Shown piece after piece: positions 7,270-17,081 of a stretch of DNA of 44,191 nucleotides (its first letter is position 1; every line of letters begins with the position of its first letter). The stretch spans positions 1 through 44,191 of the forward strand of contig JAKIUN010000029.1 of assembly GCA_021647505.1 (NCBI GenBank). The letters are read 5' to 3'. Source of the stretch: Gammaproteobacteria bacterium (lineage in GTDB: Bacteria > Pseudomonadota > Gammaproteobacteria > SZUA-152). The notes beneath the pieces were generated by a model. That model made no database searches and was not told the origin of the DNA. It saw only the letters and a program-made list of their open reading frames with translations. The position numbers and the translations under genes were made by a program.

Positions 7270-10200
7270 TCAATGCGTCAATTGGCTACGCAGGCCGTGA
7301 AAGCGATTGGAAGCGGATGCCAGCGTCGACAGCAGGGCGGGAATGATGATCAGTACCAGCACGGTGGCGAAACCCAGGCCGAAGCTGATGGTCGCCGCCA
7401 TGGGGATCAGGAACTGCGCCTGCAGGGAGGTCTCAAACAGCAGTGGGGTCAATCCGGCAATGGTGGTGAGCGAGGTCAGTAGCACCGCGCGCAGACGCTG
7501 ACAGGCGGCCTCGACAATGGCCTCATTGACCGCCATGCCCTTCGCCAGCAATTTCTGATAGAAGGTCACCAGAATGATCGAGTCGTTGATGACGATGCCG
7601 GACAGGCCGAAAAAGCCGAATAGCGACAGCACTGTCAGTTCCAGATCCATCACCCAATGTCCGACGATGGCGCCCACCAGCCCGAAGGGGATGATGGCCA
7701 TTACCACCAGTGGCTTGCTGTAGGAGGCGAATATCCAGGCGAGGATAATGTACATGAGGATGAAGGCGTACAGCACGCCGCGCTTGAGGTCACTCAAGGT
7801 GGTGTCCTGATCCTGTGCGCTACCCTGGAAATCCACCTGTACGTTATAACGGGACTCGATCTCGGGCAGCACGTTCTGACGTAGATTTTCGCGGATCAGG
7901 TTGCCATTGTTCTTGCTGTGATCCACGTCGGCGCGTACTGACACGGCCAGTCGACCTTCAGTATGGCGCAGGATATCGAAGCCGCGTTGCTGGTTGAATT
8001 CGACCACGTTGCTCAGCGGCACACTGCCGCCATCGGGCAGGATGAGCTGCAAATTTTCCAGTCCGGAGAGACTGTTGCGCACCGCATCAGGCAGGCTGAT
8101 GCGGACTTCCACCTCGTCCTGCCCATCCAGATAGATCTGCACCAGGGAGCCATCGAAGGCGGCGCGCAGTTGTCGGCCAACACTTTCTACGTCCAGCCCC
8201 AGTGCCTCACCGGTGGGTGTCAGGCGGTAGATCAGCTGTTCCTGTCCCCACGGTAGGTCGTCCTCCAGCGCCAGCACGCCGGGGAAGGTCTTCAGGGCGT
8301 CGATGATATCCTGCGCGGCCAGCTTCAGATCCATGGCGTCGGGGCCGGTGAGGTTAATGTCGATATCACGTCCGGGGTGGCCGGAACGGCGTTCAGCAAG
8401 GGTAAATGTCTCCACCCCGGCGGGGATGATCAGACGTTTTTCCCACTCCGTGATGAATTCCCGGTTGCTGATATCACGGTTTTCAGGCGATACCATTTCC
8501 ACCAGTAATGAACCATTCTGCGGCCCGGAGCGGGGTGGGCCGCCACCGGCACTCTGTGCACTGCCCTCGCTGGCTACGGCGATGGCCACTAGGTTGCCAC
8601 CCAGGGCCTGTTCGGTTTCGTGCAGGGTGTCCTGCAGGTGGCCGAGGAAGCCTTCGACCCGTTCTGCCGGGCTGCCGGCAGAAAAAGTGACGGTGGCGAA
8701 GACCAGGCGTCCTTCCACGTTGGGGAAGAAGGTGAAACCAAGGCGGCCGCCGGCAATCAGGCCGAAGGCCAGGATCAGGGCGCCCACGGCGCCGGTGAGG
8801 GTGATACCCCGGTGCGCCACGGCCCAGCGAACCAGACGACGGAAATGGCCGTTGCGGAAGCGGTCGAAGGCGGCATCGAAGCGCCGGCGGAAGTTGCCGG
8901 GCAGTCGCCGTATTTGTTTGCTTTGCCGCTCGAAAGAGGCGCGCAGGTGGCCCGGCAGGATCAGGAAACATTCGATCAATGAGGCGATGATGACGCAGAT
9001 CACCACCAGTGGAATCTCGAACATCATATTGCCGATGACACCACCGACCAGCATCAGGGGAATAAAGGCGGCCACGGTGGTGAGTGAGGAGGACATCACC
9101 GGCGCCAGCATGCGATAGGCGCCGCCTTCCACGGCCTGGGTGGGCGGCTCGCCCTTTTCAAAGTGGGTGAGGGCGTCTTCACCCACCACGATGGCGTCGT
9201 CGACGATGATACCCAGCGCCATGATGAGACCGAACAGACTGATCATGTTGATGCTGCCGCCGGCCAGATACAGCACGGCCAACGCGGCCATGAACGACAC
9301 CGGGATACCCACGCTGACCCAGAAAGCGACACGGCGGTTGAGAAATAGCAGCAGGATGCCGACCACCAGCAGCAGACCGCCACCGCCGTTGACCAGCAAC
9401 AGGTTGATGCGTTCACTGATCAACTGCCACATTTCGTCGTAGACACGTAATTGAATATTGGGTGGCAGGGTGGGGCGGGTTTTCTCCAGCCAGTCCTCCA
9501 GTATGCGGGCGGAGCCGAGTGAGGCGGCGGATTCGGCGCGGAACAGGCGTAGTTCCACGGCCACTTCACCATCGACGCTCAGGGTGGTCTGGCCCTCGAT
9601 GGGGCGGCGTTGGAGGGTGGCGATGTCCTGTAGTGTAATGAGGCGGCCGTCAGCATCGCTGATCAACGGCAGCTGTTCCAGGCCCGTGATGTCGCGGCGT
9701 TGTTCGAGGGCGCGTAGCTGGCGGGCGATGTCATCGCGGCCGACGGAGCCGGCGGGCAGGTCGCGGCTCTGTTTTTGGATCTGGCTGCTGATTTGCTCCA
9801 GCGTCATATCCAGTTCCAAGAGGCGTTCGGGAGGCACCTGAATGGCGATTTCCTCCTTCGGTAACCCATTGATCTCGATCTTGGAAATACCGCGCGTCAG
9901 CAGCTCATCACGCATTTGCTCGGCCAGGGGGCGCAGTTCTTGCCGGTCGTGGGTGCCGCTGAGCAGCAGGCGGGCTACGGGTTCGTAGCGGACGATGCGA
10001 CTGACCTCCGGTTTTTCCACATCCTCCGGCAGGTTGCGTGCCAGGGCGATAACGCCATTGACCTGCTCCAATGCCGCGCTCATGTCGGTACCGTCATCGT
10101 ATTCCAGGCTGAGTGCGGCGATACCCATGGCTGAGGTGGAGGTGATGCTGTGTAAGTTATCAAGGCTGCGTAGCGCCTGTTCCAGCGGCGTTGTGATGCC

Positions 10201-10398
10201 TCGTTCTACATCCTCAGCACTGGCGCTGCTCCAAGCGATGCGTACGGTGATGATATCCAGATCAAAATTGGGGAAAAACTGGGTGTTGAGTTTGGCCAGG
10301 GCCCAGCTGCCGGCGAGAACCATTAGCGCCATGAGCAGGTTTGCGGCGACGCGATGGCGTGCAAACAGCCGAATCAGTCCGCCCGGGTTATTGCTCAT
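7270..10398 (-). CDS. RND-family efflux transporter permease
   Basis: 1042 residues, the normal size for the AcrB/HAE1 or multidrug-type RND family. The N-terminus (RLFARHRVAANLLMALMVLAG) is the first membrane helix, followed by a large periplasmic domain. A helix bundle follows with SINMISLFGLIMALGIIVDDAIVVGEDALTHFEKG, which carries the conserved acidic pair of the proton relay in TM4. A second half with FGFFGLSGIVINDSIILV then repeats the fold. It would drive proton-coupled export from the periplasm or inner membrane. It lies 22 bases downstream of its adaptor gene. No outer-membrane channel gene is in the operon, so a TolC-like partner must come from elsewhere. Substrate unknown. Confidence 0.9.
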   Translation of the reverse strand: MSNNPGGLIRLFARHRVAANLLMALMVLAGSWALAKLNTQFFPNFDLDIITVRIAWSSASAEDVERGITTPLEQALRSLDNLHSITSTSAMGIAALSLEYDDGTDMSAALEQVNGVIALARNLPEDVEKPEVSRIVRYEPVARLLLSGTHDRQELRPLAEQMRDELLTRGISKIEINGLPKEEIAIQVPPERLLELDMTLEQISSQIQKQSRDLPAGSVGRDDIARQLRALEQRRDITGLEQLPLISDADGRLITLQDIATLQRRPIEGQTTLSVDGEVAVELRLFRAESAASLGSARILEDWLEKTRPTLPPNIQLRVYDEMWQLISERINLLLVNGGGGLLLVVGILLLFLNRRVAFWVSVGIPVSFMAALAVLYLAGGSINMISLFGLIMALGIIVDDAIVVGEDALTHFEKGEPPTQAVEGGAYRMLAPVMSSSLTTVAAFIPLMLVGGVIGNMMFEIPLVVICVIIASLIECFLILPGHLRASFERQSKQIRRLPGNFRRRFDAAFDRFRNGHFRRLVRWAVAHRGITLTGAVGALILAFGLIAGGRLGFTFFPNVEGRLVFATVTFSAGSPAERVEGFLGHLQDTLHETEQALGGNLVAIAVASEGSAQSAGGGPPRSGPQNGSLLVEMVSPENRDISNREFITEWEKRLIIPAGVETFTLAERRSGHPGRDIDINLTGPDAMDLKLAAQDIIDALKTFPGVLALEDDLPWGQEQLIYRLTPTGEALGLDVESVGRQLRAAFDGSLVQIYLDGQDEVEVRISLPDAVRNSLSGLENLQLILPDGGSVPLSNVVEFNQQRGFDILRHTEGRLAVSVRADVDHSKNNGNLIRENLRQNVLPEIESRYNVQVDFQGSAQDQDTTLSDLKRGVLYAFILMYIILAWIFASYSKPLVVMAIIPFGLVGAIVGHWVMDLELTVLSLFGFFGLSGIVINDSIILVTFYQKLLAKGMAVNEAIVEAACQRLRAVLLTSLTTIAGLTPLLFETSLQAQFLIPMAATISFGLGFATVLVLIIIPALLSTLASASNRFHGLRSQLTH

Positions 10399-10420
10399 CG
10401 ATGTAACTCACCCATTGTGT

Positions 10421-11722
10421 TCATGGGGACGATGTGCGTCGTTCACGCACCTTCAGGCCTTCGATGGCATTGGGCAGCTGGGTGGTAACGATGAGACTGC
10501 CCGGTGTGATGCTGGCGCTGCGTACCAGTAGCCAGTTTGTACTTTCGACGCTGGACATCGTGTCGAAGGGAGGGCCGGGATTATTGCCGAGTGTTTCACC
10601 GAGACGTTCGACCCGGTGGCGCTTCAGTCGGCCATCACTGATGGTATAAATGCGGTTATTGCCGTACAGGGCTTCGCGGGGCAGGGTGAGACTGTTGTCA
10701 ACCGCCGGCAGCTGGAGTTGCAGCGACACGATGTCACCGATGGCCAGATTCGCAGTCGGGGTTTTCAGCTCGAACAGGCCATCACGTCCGCCGCGGCCGG
10801 GTTTTATGTCACCGGCAAGGTGGCTGAGTTGCAATTCCAATCTCTGCTGAGTGCCCGTGAGTGCCCATGCGGTGAGCGGGTGGCCATGATTCAGCGCCGT
10901 TTCGACGGTGGTCAGCTTGGCGTTGGGAATCTGTGCACGAACTTGCAGGGCGTCCAGCGCGTAAAGCTCTACCAGCACTTCGCCGGGGCGCGTACGATTG
11001 CCTGGCGAGGCGGGCAGTTGGGTGATGCGGGCGTCGAAGGGGGCGCTGAGCAGACTGCGTTCAATATCGAGTTTGGCAAGCGCCTGCAGCGACTTGGCCT
11101 TTTTCAGTTGTGCCTGCAAGCGGGCCAGCCGGGCTTCGTGATCCTGTATGGCGAGCTGGCGCTGAGCCACAGCGATGTCCTGGCGTAATTTAACCTGTTG
11201 CGCCTCATCAATGACTGCCTGGGCGGCGAGTTTGCCTTCTTTGAGGCGTTGTGCCCGTTTTACCGCTTGTTGGGCGAGGGCCTGTAATTTGCTTTCACTT
11301 TCCAATATGCGCTTGTCATTGTCGAAGCGATGTTCTTCGCTGGCGATCAGGGCACGGATTTCCGCCAGTTCCGCCGTTTGCTGTTGCAGGCGTAACTGGG
11401 CATCCCGTTCATCCAGGCGCACCAGGGGCTGGCCCTTGCTCACCCGTTCACCTTCCTTGCTGAGGATTTCGATGACCTCCGAACTTAGAGAGGAGGTCAA
11501 GCGGCTTGAGTGTGCCGATTCAATACGGCCATACAGGGTGATGACAGGGAAATGTTCTGCGAGGGTTGCGGTCTGCGTGGCAACCACCCAGACTTTCTCC
11601 TCGCTTTCTGGTGGCGGTGTCTGAGGTTTTGTGGCGACTAGCAGAATGGCACCGCCGATCGCGAGTCCCAGTATCAATAGCAGGGGCACGGTTCTCTTCA
11701 GGACGGATCGTCCATTTTGCAT
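10421..11722 (-). CDS. RND efflux periplasmic adaptor (HlyD/MFP family)
   Basis: 433 residues. An N-terminal membrane anchor (about residues 10-30, TVPLLLILGLAIGGAILLVA) is followed by a lipoyl-like half (LYGRIESAHSSRLTSSLSSEVIEILSKEGERVSKGQPLVRLD), a long helical hairpin (about 105-215), the second lipoyl half (SLLSAPFDARITQLPASPGNRTRPGEVLVEL) and the beta-barrel and membrane-proximal domains. It should bridge the RND permease to an outer-membrane channel. The start is ATG 11722 with GGGAG upstream. It is first in a two-gene operon with the permease. Confidence 0.9.
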   Translation of the reverse strand: MQNGRSVLKRTVPLLLILGLAIGGAILLVATKPQTPPPESEEKVWVVATQTATLAEHFPVITLYGRIESAHSSRLTSSLSSEVIEILSKEGERVSKGQPLVRLDERDAQLRLQQQTAELAEIRALIASEEHRFDNDKRILESESKLQALAQQAVKRAQRLKEGKLAAQAVIDEAQQVKLRQDIAVAQRQLAIQDHEARLARLQAQLKKAKSLQALAKLDIERSLLSAPFDARITQLPASPGNRTRPGEVLVELYALDALQVRAQIPNAKLTTVETALNHGHPLTAWALTGTQQRLELQLSHLAGDIKPGRGGRDGLFELKTPTANLAIGDIVSLQLQLPAVDNSLTLPREALYGNNRIYTISDGRLKRHRVERLGETLGNNPGPPFDTMSSVESTNWLLVRSASITPGSLIVTTQLPNAIEGLKVRERRTSSP

Positions 11723-11998
11723 ACGGATAACTCCCTGCCCGGATTTCTTGTCAGGCAGACCGGGTTTACTTGTCTGGATATTTTGTTAGTAGATTCAACG
11801 GATTAATTTAGGTTCAACATATTTGTATGATATCGGTGGCCGATTATTTACTATGTTTCGCCAGCTTGCCCTAAAAATCCAAGTCCCGGCAAGAAATCCG
11901 GGCCACCAGGTGGCCAGCGGGGGGGAGCATAGCAAAAAAGTGCCCCTGAGGTGTTGTTTGGATTCGGGCGGACTGGCCGTAGGGACTGTCTGGCTGGG

Positions 11999-12676
11999 TC
12001 AGCTTGCGCTGTGGAGAGGGATCTGCTGAGATGGCGGTCTGTCGGCGTACTCCGTTGATGGTGCTTGCCGGGTTTGCTGGGCTGTGAAAACGGCGAGAAT
12101 GATGCATGCCTTTTTACCTGTCACCAGCAGGCCTGTGTTTGATGTGCTGTGGGTTACGCAAATGATGTCATTGGCCTTGAGATGCTGTGTTTTCGCATGA
12201 GTCTGGCTACTTGGCAGCCAGCCGCGTGGCCACCAGTTACGCCGGGGGCGGGAAGGTATCTCTGTCTGCTTTAAGGTTTCGGCGGATCCTTTAAGTATCA
12301 AAAACATGCCCATATAACCGGGGTGGGCAGTGAGGCATATACTGCTTTTTGCCGGGATACAGACGAGGTGGGCATGTAGTTGATGAGAGACAGTGAGTAG
12401 CGACCAGTTGGGAGTGGTGAGTTGCGATGTTTCCCGGCGAGCGCTTGTGACCCGTTGTCGGTATTCACTATCCTGCAACAGGGCGCGATGGAGCAGGCGC
12501 AGATTGCCCCTGCTAATGGCACCGGAATTGGCGGTGTTGTGAGTGCCGTAGCGCCGGAGAAATTCCATGCCGGCAGCAAATTCTCTCCATGCAACAGGGA
12601 GTTCATTTTTCTGCATGGCAGGTAACATGGCGGCTTCTTGTCTGAGGTGTGTCTGTTTTGGCATAGTGCTGGTCAT
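11999..12676 (-). CDS. Hypothetical protein with a cupin-like core
   Basis: 225 residues, not recognised as a named family. The segment LLTVSHQLHAHLVCIPAKSSICLTAHPGYMGMFLILKGSAETL reads like a cupin: a His-bearing strand, a turn ending in HPG, then GMFLILKGSAE. The C-terminus is low-complexity and polar. It could be a small-molecule-binding or dioxygenase-like protein, but metal ligands cannot be assigned securely. Several start codons are possible (12676, 12664, 12628, 12616), none with a strong ribosome binding site; 12628 has AAGAAG nearby. It is divergent from the Crp/Fnr gene across a 211-base spacer, so the two could share control. Confidence 0.45.
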   Translation of the reverse strand: MTSTMPKQTHLRQEAAMLPAMQKNELPVAWREFAAGMEFLRRYGTHNTANSGAISRGNLRLLHRALLQDSEYRQRVTSARRETSQLTTPNWSLLTVSHQLHAHLVCIPAKSSICLTAHPGYMGMFLILKGSAETLKQTEIPSRPRRNWWPRGWLPSSQTHAKTQHLKANDIICVTHSTSNTGLLVTGKKACIILAVFTAQQTRQAPSTEYADRPPSQQIPLHSAS

Positions 12677-12823
12677 GGTTAACGGTAAGGATTCCGCGAA
12701 ATTTTGAGGAGTAGTCTGTTTTATGCTAGGTAGACATCCGTGTCTCTCCCTCTGCCGTCCCTAGACAACTAAGAGCATAGGCGCTGTGGGATAGTGTCAC
12801 TAGGTAATATTACTGCTTTGTTT

Positions 12824-12838
12824 TGTGATATTTTCACA
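12824..12838. promoter_or_regulatory. CRP-like palindrome upstream of the Crp/Fnr gene
   Basis: TGTGA (12824-12828) and TCACA (12834-12838) form a perfect inverted repeat 50 bases before the Crp/Fnr start codon. The spacer is 5 bases (TATTT), one fewer than the classical CRP site with 6. It lies in the divergent spacer with the cupin-like gene. It may be an autoregulatory operator (inference). Confidence 0.4.
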
Positions 12839-12887
12839 TTAATCAAGAAGGCTGTTTTGTTCGTCGTCGAATACAAGGAATGTCGAC

Positions 12888-13550
12888 ATGGGAATTGGTG
12901 TAATGAATATAAAGAGTATTTCATTGTTTGAAGGGTTGCCTGATGAGGATTTACAGGCAATTTCGGAGTTGGCCATGACGCGTCAGTATCCAAAGAATAC
13001 GCTGGTTATGTGCGAAGGGGATCGTTCTGATTCGCTGTATATCGTGCTGTCGGGCAAGGTGAAGGTGTTCCTCAATGATGAGGAAGGCAAAGAGGTCACG
13101 CTCAATATCCAGGGCGAGGGGGAGTATTTTGGTGAGTTGGCGATGTTGGATAATGCGCCGCGCTCGGCGTCGGTGATGACCCTGGAGAAAACCCGGCTGG
13201 CAGTGGTGTCCAAGTCTGCCTTCGATGAGTGTCTGGAATGCAACCCCAAGATTGCCTTGACGGTGATTCAGGGTCTGGCGCGTCGTCTGCGTGAACTGAC
13301 CGACAATGTGCGCAGTCTGGCATTGATGGATGTTTACGGACGCGTTGCTCATACCCTGCTGGATCTGGCCGAGGAGAAAGACGGCAAGTTGGTCGTGACT
13401 CAGCGTCTGACCCAGCGTGATATCGCCAGTATGGTGGGGGCCTCACGTGAGATGGTCAGCCGTATCCTGAGAGATCTTACTGTCGGTGGTTACATTACCA
13501 GCAAGAACAAAATCATTACGATCAATGAGCGTCTGCCTTCGGCCTGGTAG
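12888..13550 (+). CDS. Crp/Fnr-family transcriptional regulator
   Basis: 220 residues. An N-terminal cyclic-nucleotide-binding fold (about residues 10-125: SLFEGLPDEDLQAISELA, LYIVLSGKVKVFL, GEGEYFGELAMLDNAPRSASV) leads through a dimer helix to a C-terminal winged helix (LTQRDIASMVGASREMVSRILRDLTVGGYI), the standard Crp HTH. The phosphate-binding cassette FGELAMLDNAPRSASV is well conserved, so a cyclic nucleotide ligand is plausible. There is no N-terminal Cys cluster, so it is not an Fe-S FNR. AAGGAA lies 8 bases before ATG 12888. It precedes the Nudix and relA genes with short gaps, and a CRP-like palindrome sits upstream. Confidence 0.9.
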   Translation: MGIGVMNIKSISLFEGLPDEDLQAISELAMTRQYPKNTLVMCEGDRSDSLYIVLSGKVKVFLNDEEGKEVTLNIQGEGEYFGELAMLDNAPRSASVMTLEKTRLAVVSKSAFDECLECNPKIALTVIQGLARRLRELTDNVRSLALMDVYGRVAHTLLDLAEEKDGKLVVTQRLTQRDIASMVGASREMVSRILRDLTVGGYITSKNKIITINERLPSAW

Positions 13551-13564
13551 GTCGGGCCTCCTGC

Positions 13565-14086
13565 ATGGGCACGGACTGCAAGCGGATCTATCAGGGGCGA
13601 GCCCTTACGCTGAATGAAGAATGCGTCGTGTTTCCCGACGGACAACAGGCGATGCTGGAGATTGTGCGTCATCCCGGTGGGGCTGGGGCGCTGGCGCTGG
13701 ATGACAAAGACCGTGTTTGCCTGATTCGGCAGTACCGCTATGCCGCAGGTGGCTGGCTGTGGGAGATCCCTGCCGGCCGGCTGGAAGCGGGTGAGGCGGC
13801 GCAGGCCTGCGCGCAGCGAGAGTTGGGTGAGGAGGCGGGCTTGCGAGCTGAAAGCTGGCAGCCCCTCGCAACCCTGCTGCCGTCGCCTGGCATCTGTGAT
13901 GAGCGTATTTATCTGTTTCTTGCCCGCGAACTTTCTCCGTTACCCACCGCCCATGAGGCCGGTGAATATATCGAAATCCACTGGTTGTCTCTGGCGGAAG
14001 CACGGGCGAAGGTCTGTGTGGGGGAGATTGTCGATGCCAAGACGATGATCGCCCTGCAGCACGTGTGTTTGTGCACCGGGGAATGA
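13565..14086 (+). CDS. Nudix hydrolase, ADP-ribose pyrophosphatase-like
   Basis: 173 residues. The Nudix box is complete: GRLEAGEAAQACAQRELGEE followed by AGL. The N-terminal part (VRHPGGAGALALDDKDRVCLIRQYRYAAGGWLWEIPAG) matches the NudF/ADP-ribose pyrophosphatase group, which hydrolyses ADP-ribose to AMP and ribose 5-phosphate. The exact substrate cannot be read from sequence. The gene begins 14 bases after the Crp/Fnr gene and ends 6 bases before relA, so the three may be co-transcribed. Confidence 0.88.
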   Translation: MGTDCKRIYQGRALTLNEECVVFPDGQQAMLEIVRHPGGAGALALDDKDRVCLIRQYRYAAGGWLWEIPAGRLEAGEAAQACAQRELGEEAGLRAESWQPLATLLPSPGICDERIYLFLARELSPLPTAHEAGEYIEIHWLSLAEARAKVCVGEIVDAKTMIALQHVCLCTGE

Positions 14087-14092
14087 GGCTGG

Positions 14093-16264
14093 ATGGTCAC
14101 GACACAAATCTCCGCCGAAGGTGATTTCTGCACAGATGATCGGTGCTGGTTGGATCAGCTGGCGGTAAAGAATGCAGATATCGACGTCTCCCCCCTGGGG
14201 CGGGCGCTGGGGCTGGCGCGCCAGCAAGGAGCGGGTGAGGATGTCGTAGGCCGCGCACGCGCGGTGGTCGATATCCTCACCACCCTGCATATGGATATCG
14301 ACACCCTGGTGGCCGGTTTCATCTGCAGTCTGGATGAGGAGGATCTGTCTGCGGATGATGTGCGTTCGGCCTTCAGCGAAATGGTGGCCGGGCTGGTCGA
14401 GGGCGTGCGCAAAATGCGCATCGTGGATGACTTCCATCAGCAGGTGCAGAGTGGTGACGCGCACCATCTCGAAGGTCTGCGTAAGCTGCTGCTGGGCATG
14501 GCCGAAGACGTGCGAGTGGTGTTTGTGAAGTTGGCCGAGCGGGTGCAGATCATGCGTGAGCTCAAGCATCGGTCAGAGGATGAGCGTGCTCGTGTGGCGC
14601 AGGAGACCATGGATATCTTCGCGCCGCTGGCCAACCGGCTCGGCATCTGGCAGCTGAAATGGGAGCTGGAAGATCTCAGCTTCCGTTTTCTGCAGCCAGA
14701 GACCTACCGACGGGTGGCGAAGTTGCTGGACGAGCGGCGCGTCGACCGTGAGCGATACATCAACCTGGTGCTGGAGCAGTTGCGCACCGAACTGGTGCGC
14801 GCAGGCATCCAGGGAGAGGTGGCCGGGCGCCCCAAACATATCTACAGTATCTGGCGAAAAATGTCTGGCAAGTCCGTGGATTTCAAGGAATTATTTGATG
14901 TTCGCGCGGCTCGTGTACTGGTCGATACAGTCGCCGATTGCTATGCCGTGTTGGGGTTGGTGCACAGTCGCTGGCAGCCTATCCGCAGTGAATTCGACGA
15001 TTACATTGCCTCGCCCAAGGAGAATATGTATCAGTCCCTGCACACAGCCGTGGTGGGCCCTGAAGGCAAGACGCTGGAGATCCAGATTCGTACCTTTGAG
15101 ATGCACCAGCATTCCGAATATGGGGTTGCCGCCCACTGGGGATACAAGGAGGGCGGGAAGCAGGATACGCAGTATGGTGAAAAAATTGCCTGGCTGCGGC
15201 AGATTCTCGAATGGAAGGACGAGGAGCGTAACGCCGGTGATTTCATCGACCGTTTCAAATCTGAAGTATTTCAGGATCGTGTTTACGTGTTGACCCCGAA
15301 AGGCAAGGTGGTGGATTTGCAGCGCGGGGCGACGCCGCTGGACTTTGCCTATCACATCCACACCGATGTCGGACATCGCTATCGCGGCGCCAAGGTCAAC
15401 GGTCGCATCGTGCCCATTGGCTACGCGTTACAGAATGGTGAACAGGTAGAAATACTGACTTCCCGGCAGGCCACGCCCAGTCGTGACTGGCTCAATCCAC
15501 ACCTGGGTTATTTGAAAAGCTCGCGGGCGCGTGCCAAGGTGCGCAGCTGGTTTCGCTTGCAGGATTTTGATCACAACGTCAGCGATGGCCGTTCACTGCT
15601 GGATCGGGAGTTGCACCGCTTGTCGGTGACGGATCTGAATCTGGAGCAACTGGCGAAGCGCTTTAAGTATGAAAATTTGGATGATTTTCTCGCAGCTCTG
15701 GGTTGCGGTGATATCACCAGCGCGCAGATCGCCGCTGCGGTCAACGAACAGGTGCTGCCGCCGGCGACGGAAATACCTCCACCCGTGTCACGCCAGCCGG
15801 AGCTTGCCGGCGGCGACGACGTGCATGTGATGGGGGTGGGGGATCTGATGACCCACATGGCGCGCTGCTGCAAGCCGGTTCCTTATGATACCATCGTCGG
15901 CTACATCACCCGAGGCCGCGGAGTGACCATTCATCGTCGTGACTGCCCCAATCTGCTGCGCCTGCAGCAGATTGAGTATGAGCGTCTGCTGGAGGTGGAT
16001 TGGTCACAGAGCATCCAGAATACCTATCCGGTGGAGATTCTGGTGCATGCCTACGACCGCCAGGGTTTGCTGCGCGACATTACCGAAATCCTCACTCATG
16101 AACGGCTCAACGTGATGGGCGTAAATACACTCACGGATCGGCGCACCCACATTGCTGATATGACCCTGTCGTTGGATGTGCACGATGTCACCCAGCTCAG
16201 CGGTATACTGGCAAAGGTCGAACAGTTGCCGAACGTGATCGAAGTGCGGAGAAAATCCTCGTGA
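14093..16264 (+). CDS. relA: RelA-type (p)ppGpp synthetase
   Basis: 723 residues. The N-terminal domain keeps the family frame (LTTLHMDIDTLVAGFICSLDEEDL) but lacks the HD hydrolase pair, as in monofunctional RelA. The synthetase domain has GRPKHIYSIWRKM, LFDVRAARVLV, EFDDYIASPKENMYQSLHTAVVGPEGKTLEIQIRT and MHQHSEYGVAAHWGYKEG. These are followed by TGS (VYVLTPKGKVVDLQRGATPLDFAYHIHTDVGHR), a zinc-finger-like Cys pair (ARCCKPVPYD) and a C-terminal ACT domain (about 650-720). It makes pppGpp/ppGpp on stalled ribosomes. Start ATG 14093 has GAGGCTGG just upstream. Confidence 0.92.
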   Translation: MVTTQISAEGDFCTDDRCWLDQLAVKNADIDVSPLGRALGLARQQGAGEDVVGRARAVVDILTTLHMDIDTLVAGFICSLDEEDLSADDVRSAFSEMVAGLVEGVRKMRIVDDFHQQVQSGDAHHLEGLRKLLLGMAEDVRVVFVKLAERVQIMRELKHRSEDERARVAQETMDIFAPLANRLGIWQLKWELEDLSFRFLQPETYRRVAKLLDERRVDRERYINLVLEQLRTELVRAGIQGEVAGRPKHIYSIWRKMSGKSVDFKELFDVRAARVLVDTVADCYAVLGLVHSRWQPIRSEFDDYIASPKENMYQSLHTAVVGPEGKTLEIQIRTFEMHQHSEYGVAAHWGYKEGGKQDTQYGEKIAWLRQILEWKDEERNAGDFIDRFKSEVFQDRVYVLTPKGKVVDLQRGATPLDFAYHIHTDVGHRYRGAKVNGRIVPIGYALQNGEQVEILTSRQATPSRDWLNPHLGYLKSSRARAKVRSWFRLQDFDHNVSDGRSLLDRELHRLSVTDLNLEQLAKRFKYENLDDFLAALGCGDITSAQIAAAVNEQVLPPATEIPPPVSRQPELAGGDDVHVMGVGDLMTHMARCCKPVPYDTIVGYITRGRGVTIHRRDCPNLLRLQQIEYERLLEVDWSQSIQNTYPVEILVHAYDRQGLLRDITEILTHERLNVMGVNTLTDRRTHIADMTLSLDVHDVTQLSGILAKVEQLPNVIEVRRKSS

Positions 16265-16508
16265 GACGCATTGTCCCTGTTCATTGGGCCTGGGTGGTAA
16301 CGCGGCGGGTGTTGGCATGAACCTTAGCTGACCAGGAAGTCATGCTAGGGGTTGCCCTTGGCTCGGCGGCTCCCAAAACCCTGACAGGGTATGGTAATCT
16401 ACGCCGGCAATCGCTGTCGGGCGGGCTATTTCCGCACAACGCTGTCTTTTATTACTGATTCTTTATTACTTATTACTTATTTCCAAATTCAAACACCAAT
16501 AGGCAAGC

Positions 16509-17063
16509 ATGGGGACCGCTCGTATGTCGTCAATCGAAACTGAAATTTCACCCAGACAAGGTAGTTATTCCCATGAGGAATTGCTCAGTTGCGGTCGCGG
16601 TGAACTCTTTGGCGAAGGCAATGCCCAGCTGCCGTTACCACCGATGCTGATGTGTGATCGTGTCACCCACATCGCCGCTACCGGGGGTACTTATGGCAAG
16701 GGCGAAATCATCGCCGAGCTGGATATCTCACCAGATCTGTGGTTTTTCGCGTGCCACTTCGAGGGTGATCCCGTGATGCCAGGTTGCCTGGGTATCGATG
16801 CCATGTGGCAACTGGTGGGTTTTTTCCTTGGCTGGAGTGGTGGTCCGGGGCGTGGGCGGGCACTCGGTGCCGGTGAAGTGAAATTTACCGGTCAAGTGAC
16901 GCCCGCCAACAAAATGGTAACCTATCGCATCAATATGAAGCGCGTCATCATGCGTAAGCTGGTGATGGGTATTGCCGATGCGGTCATGGAAGTCGATGGC
17001 CGGGAAATCTATTCTGCAAAGGATCTGCGGGTCGGTCTGTTTACCTCCACTGAAAATTTCTGA
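16509..17063 (+). CDS. fabA: 3-hydroxydecanoyl-ACP dehydratase/isomerase FabA
   Basis: Introduces the cis double bond at the C10 stage of fatty acid synthesis, then hands over to FabB. The active-site stretch [22 protein letters not shown] contains the catalytic His83 and Asp97 (His70 and Asp84 in E. coli), and [22 protein letters not shown] and DLRVGLF are conserved. From ATG 16509 the protein has 184 residues. ATG 16524 (179 residues) is also likely, because GGGGA (16511-16515) sits 8 bases before it. It is followed 18 bases later by fabB in one operon. Confidence 0.95.
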   Translation: MGTARMSSIETEISPRQGSYSHEELLSCGRGELFGEGNAQLPLPPMLMCDRVTHIAATGGTYGKGEIIAELDISPDLWFFACHFEGDPVMPGCLGIDAMWQLVGFFLGWSGGPGRGRALGAGEVKFTGQVTPANKMVTYRINMKRVIMRKLVMGIADAVMEVDGREIYSAKDLRVGLFTSTENF

Positions 17064-17081
17064 GGAAGCGAGGAAAGCATT

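Noticed and set aside
8303-9118. Long plus-strand open frame (271 codons) opposite the RND permease
   Set aside because: The minus-strand frame encodes a full-length RND permease with clear motifs. The plus-strand product is Arg/Ser/Pro-rich with no recognisable domain, the usual shadow of a GC-rich gene.
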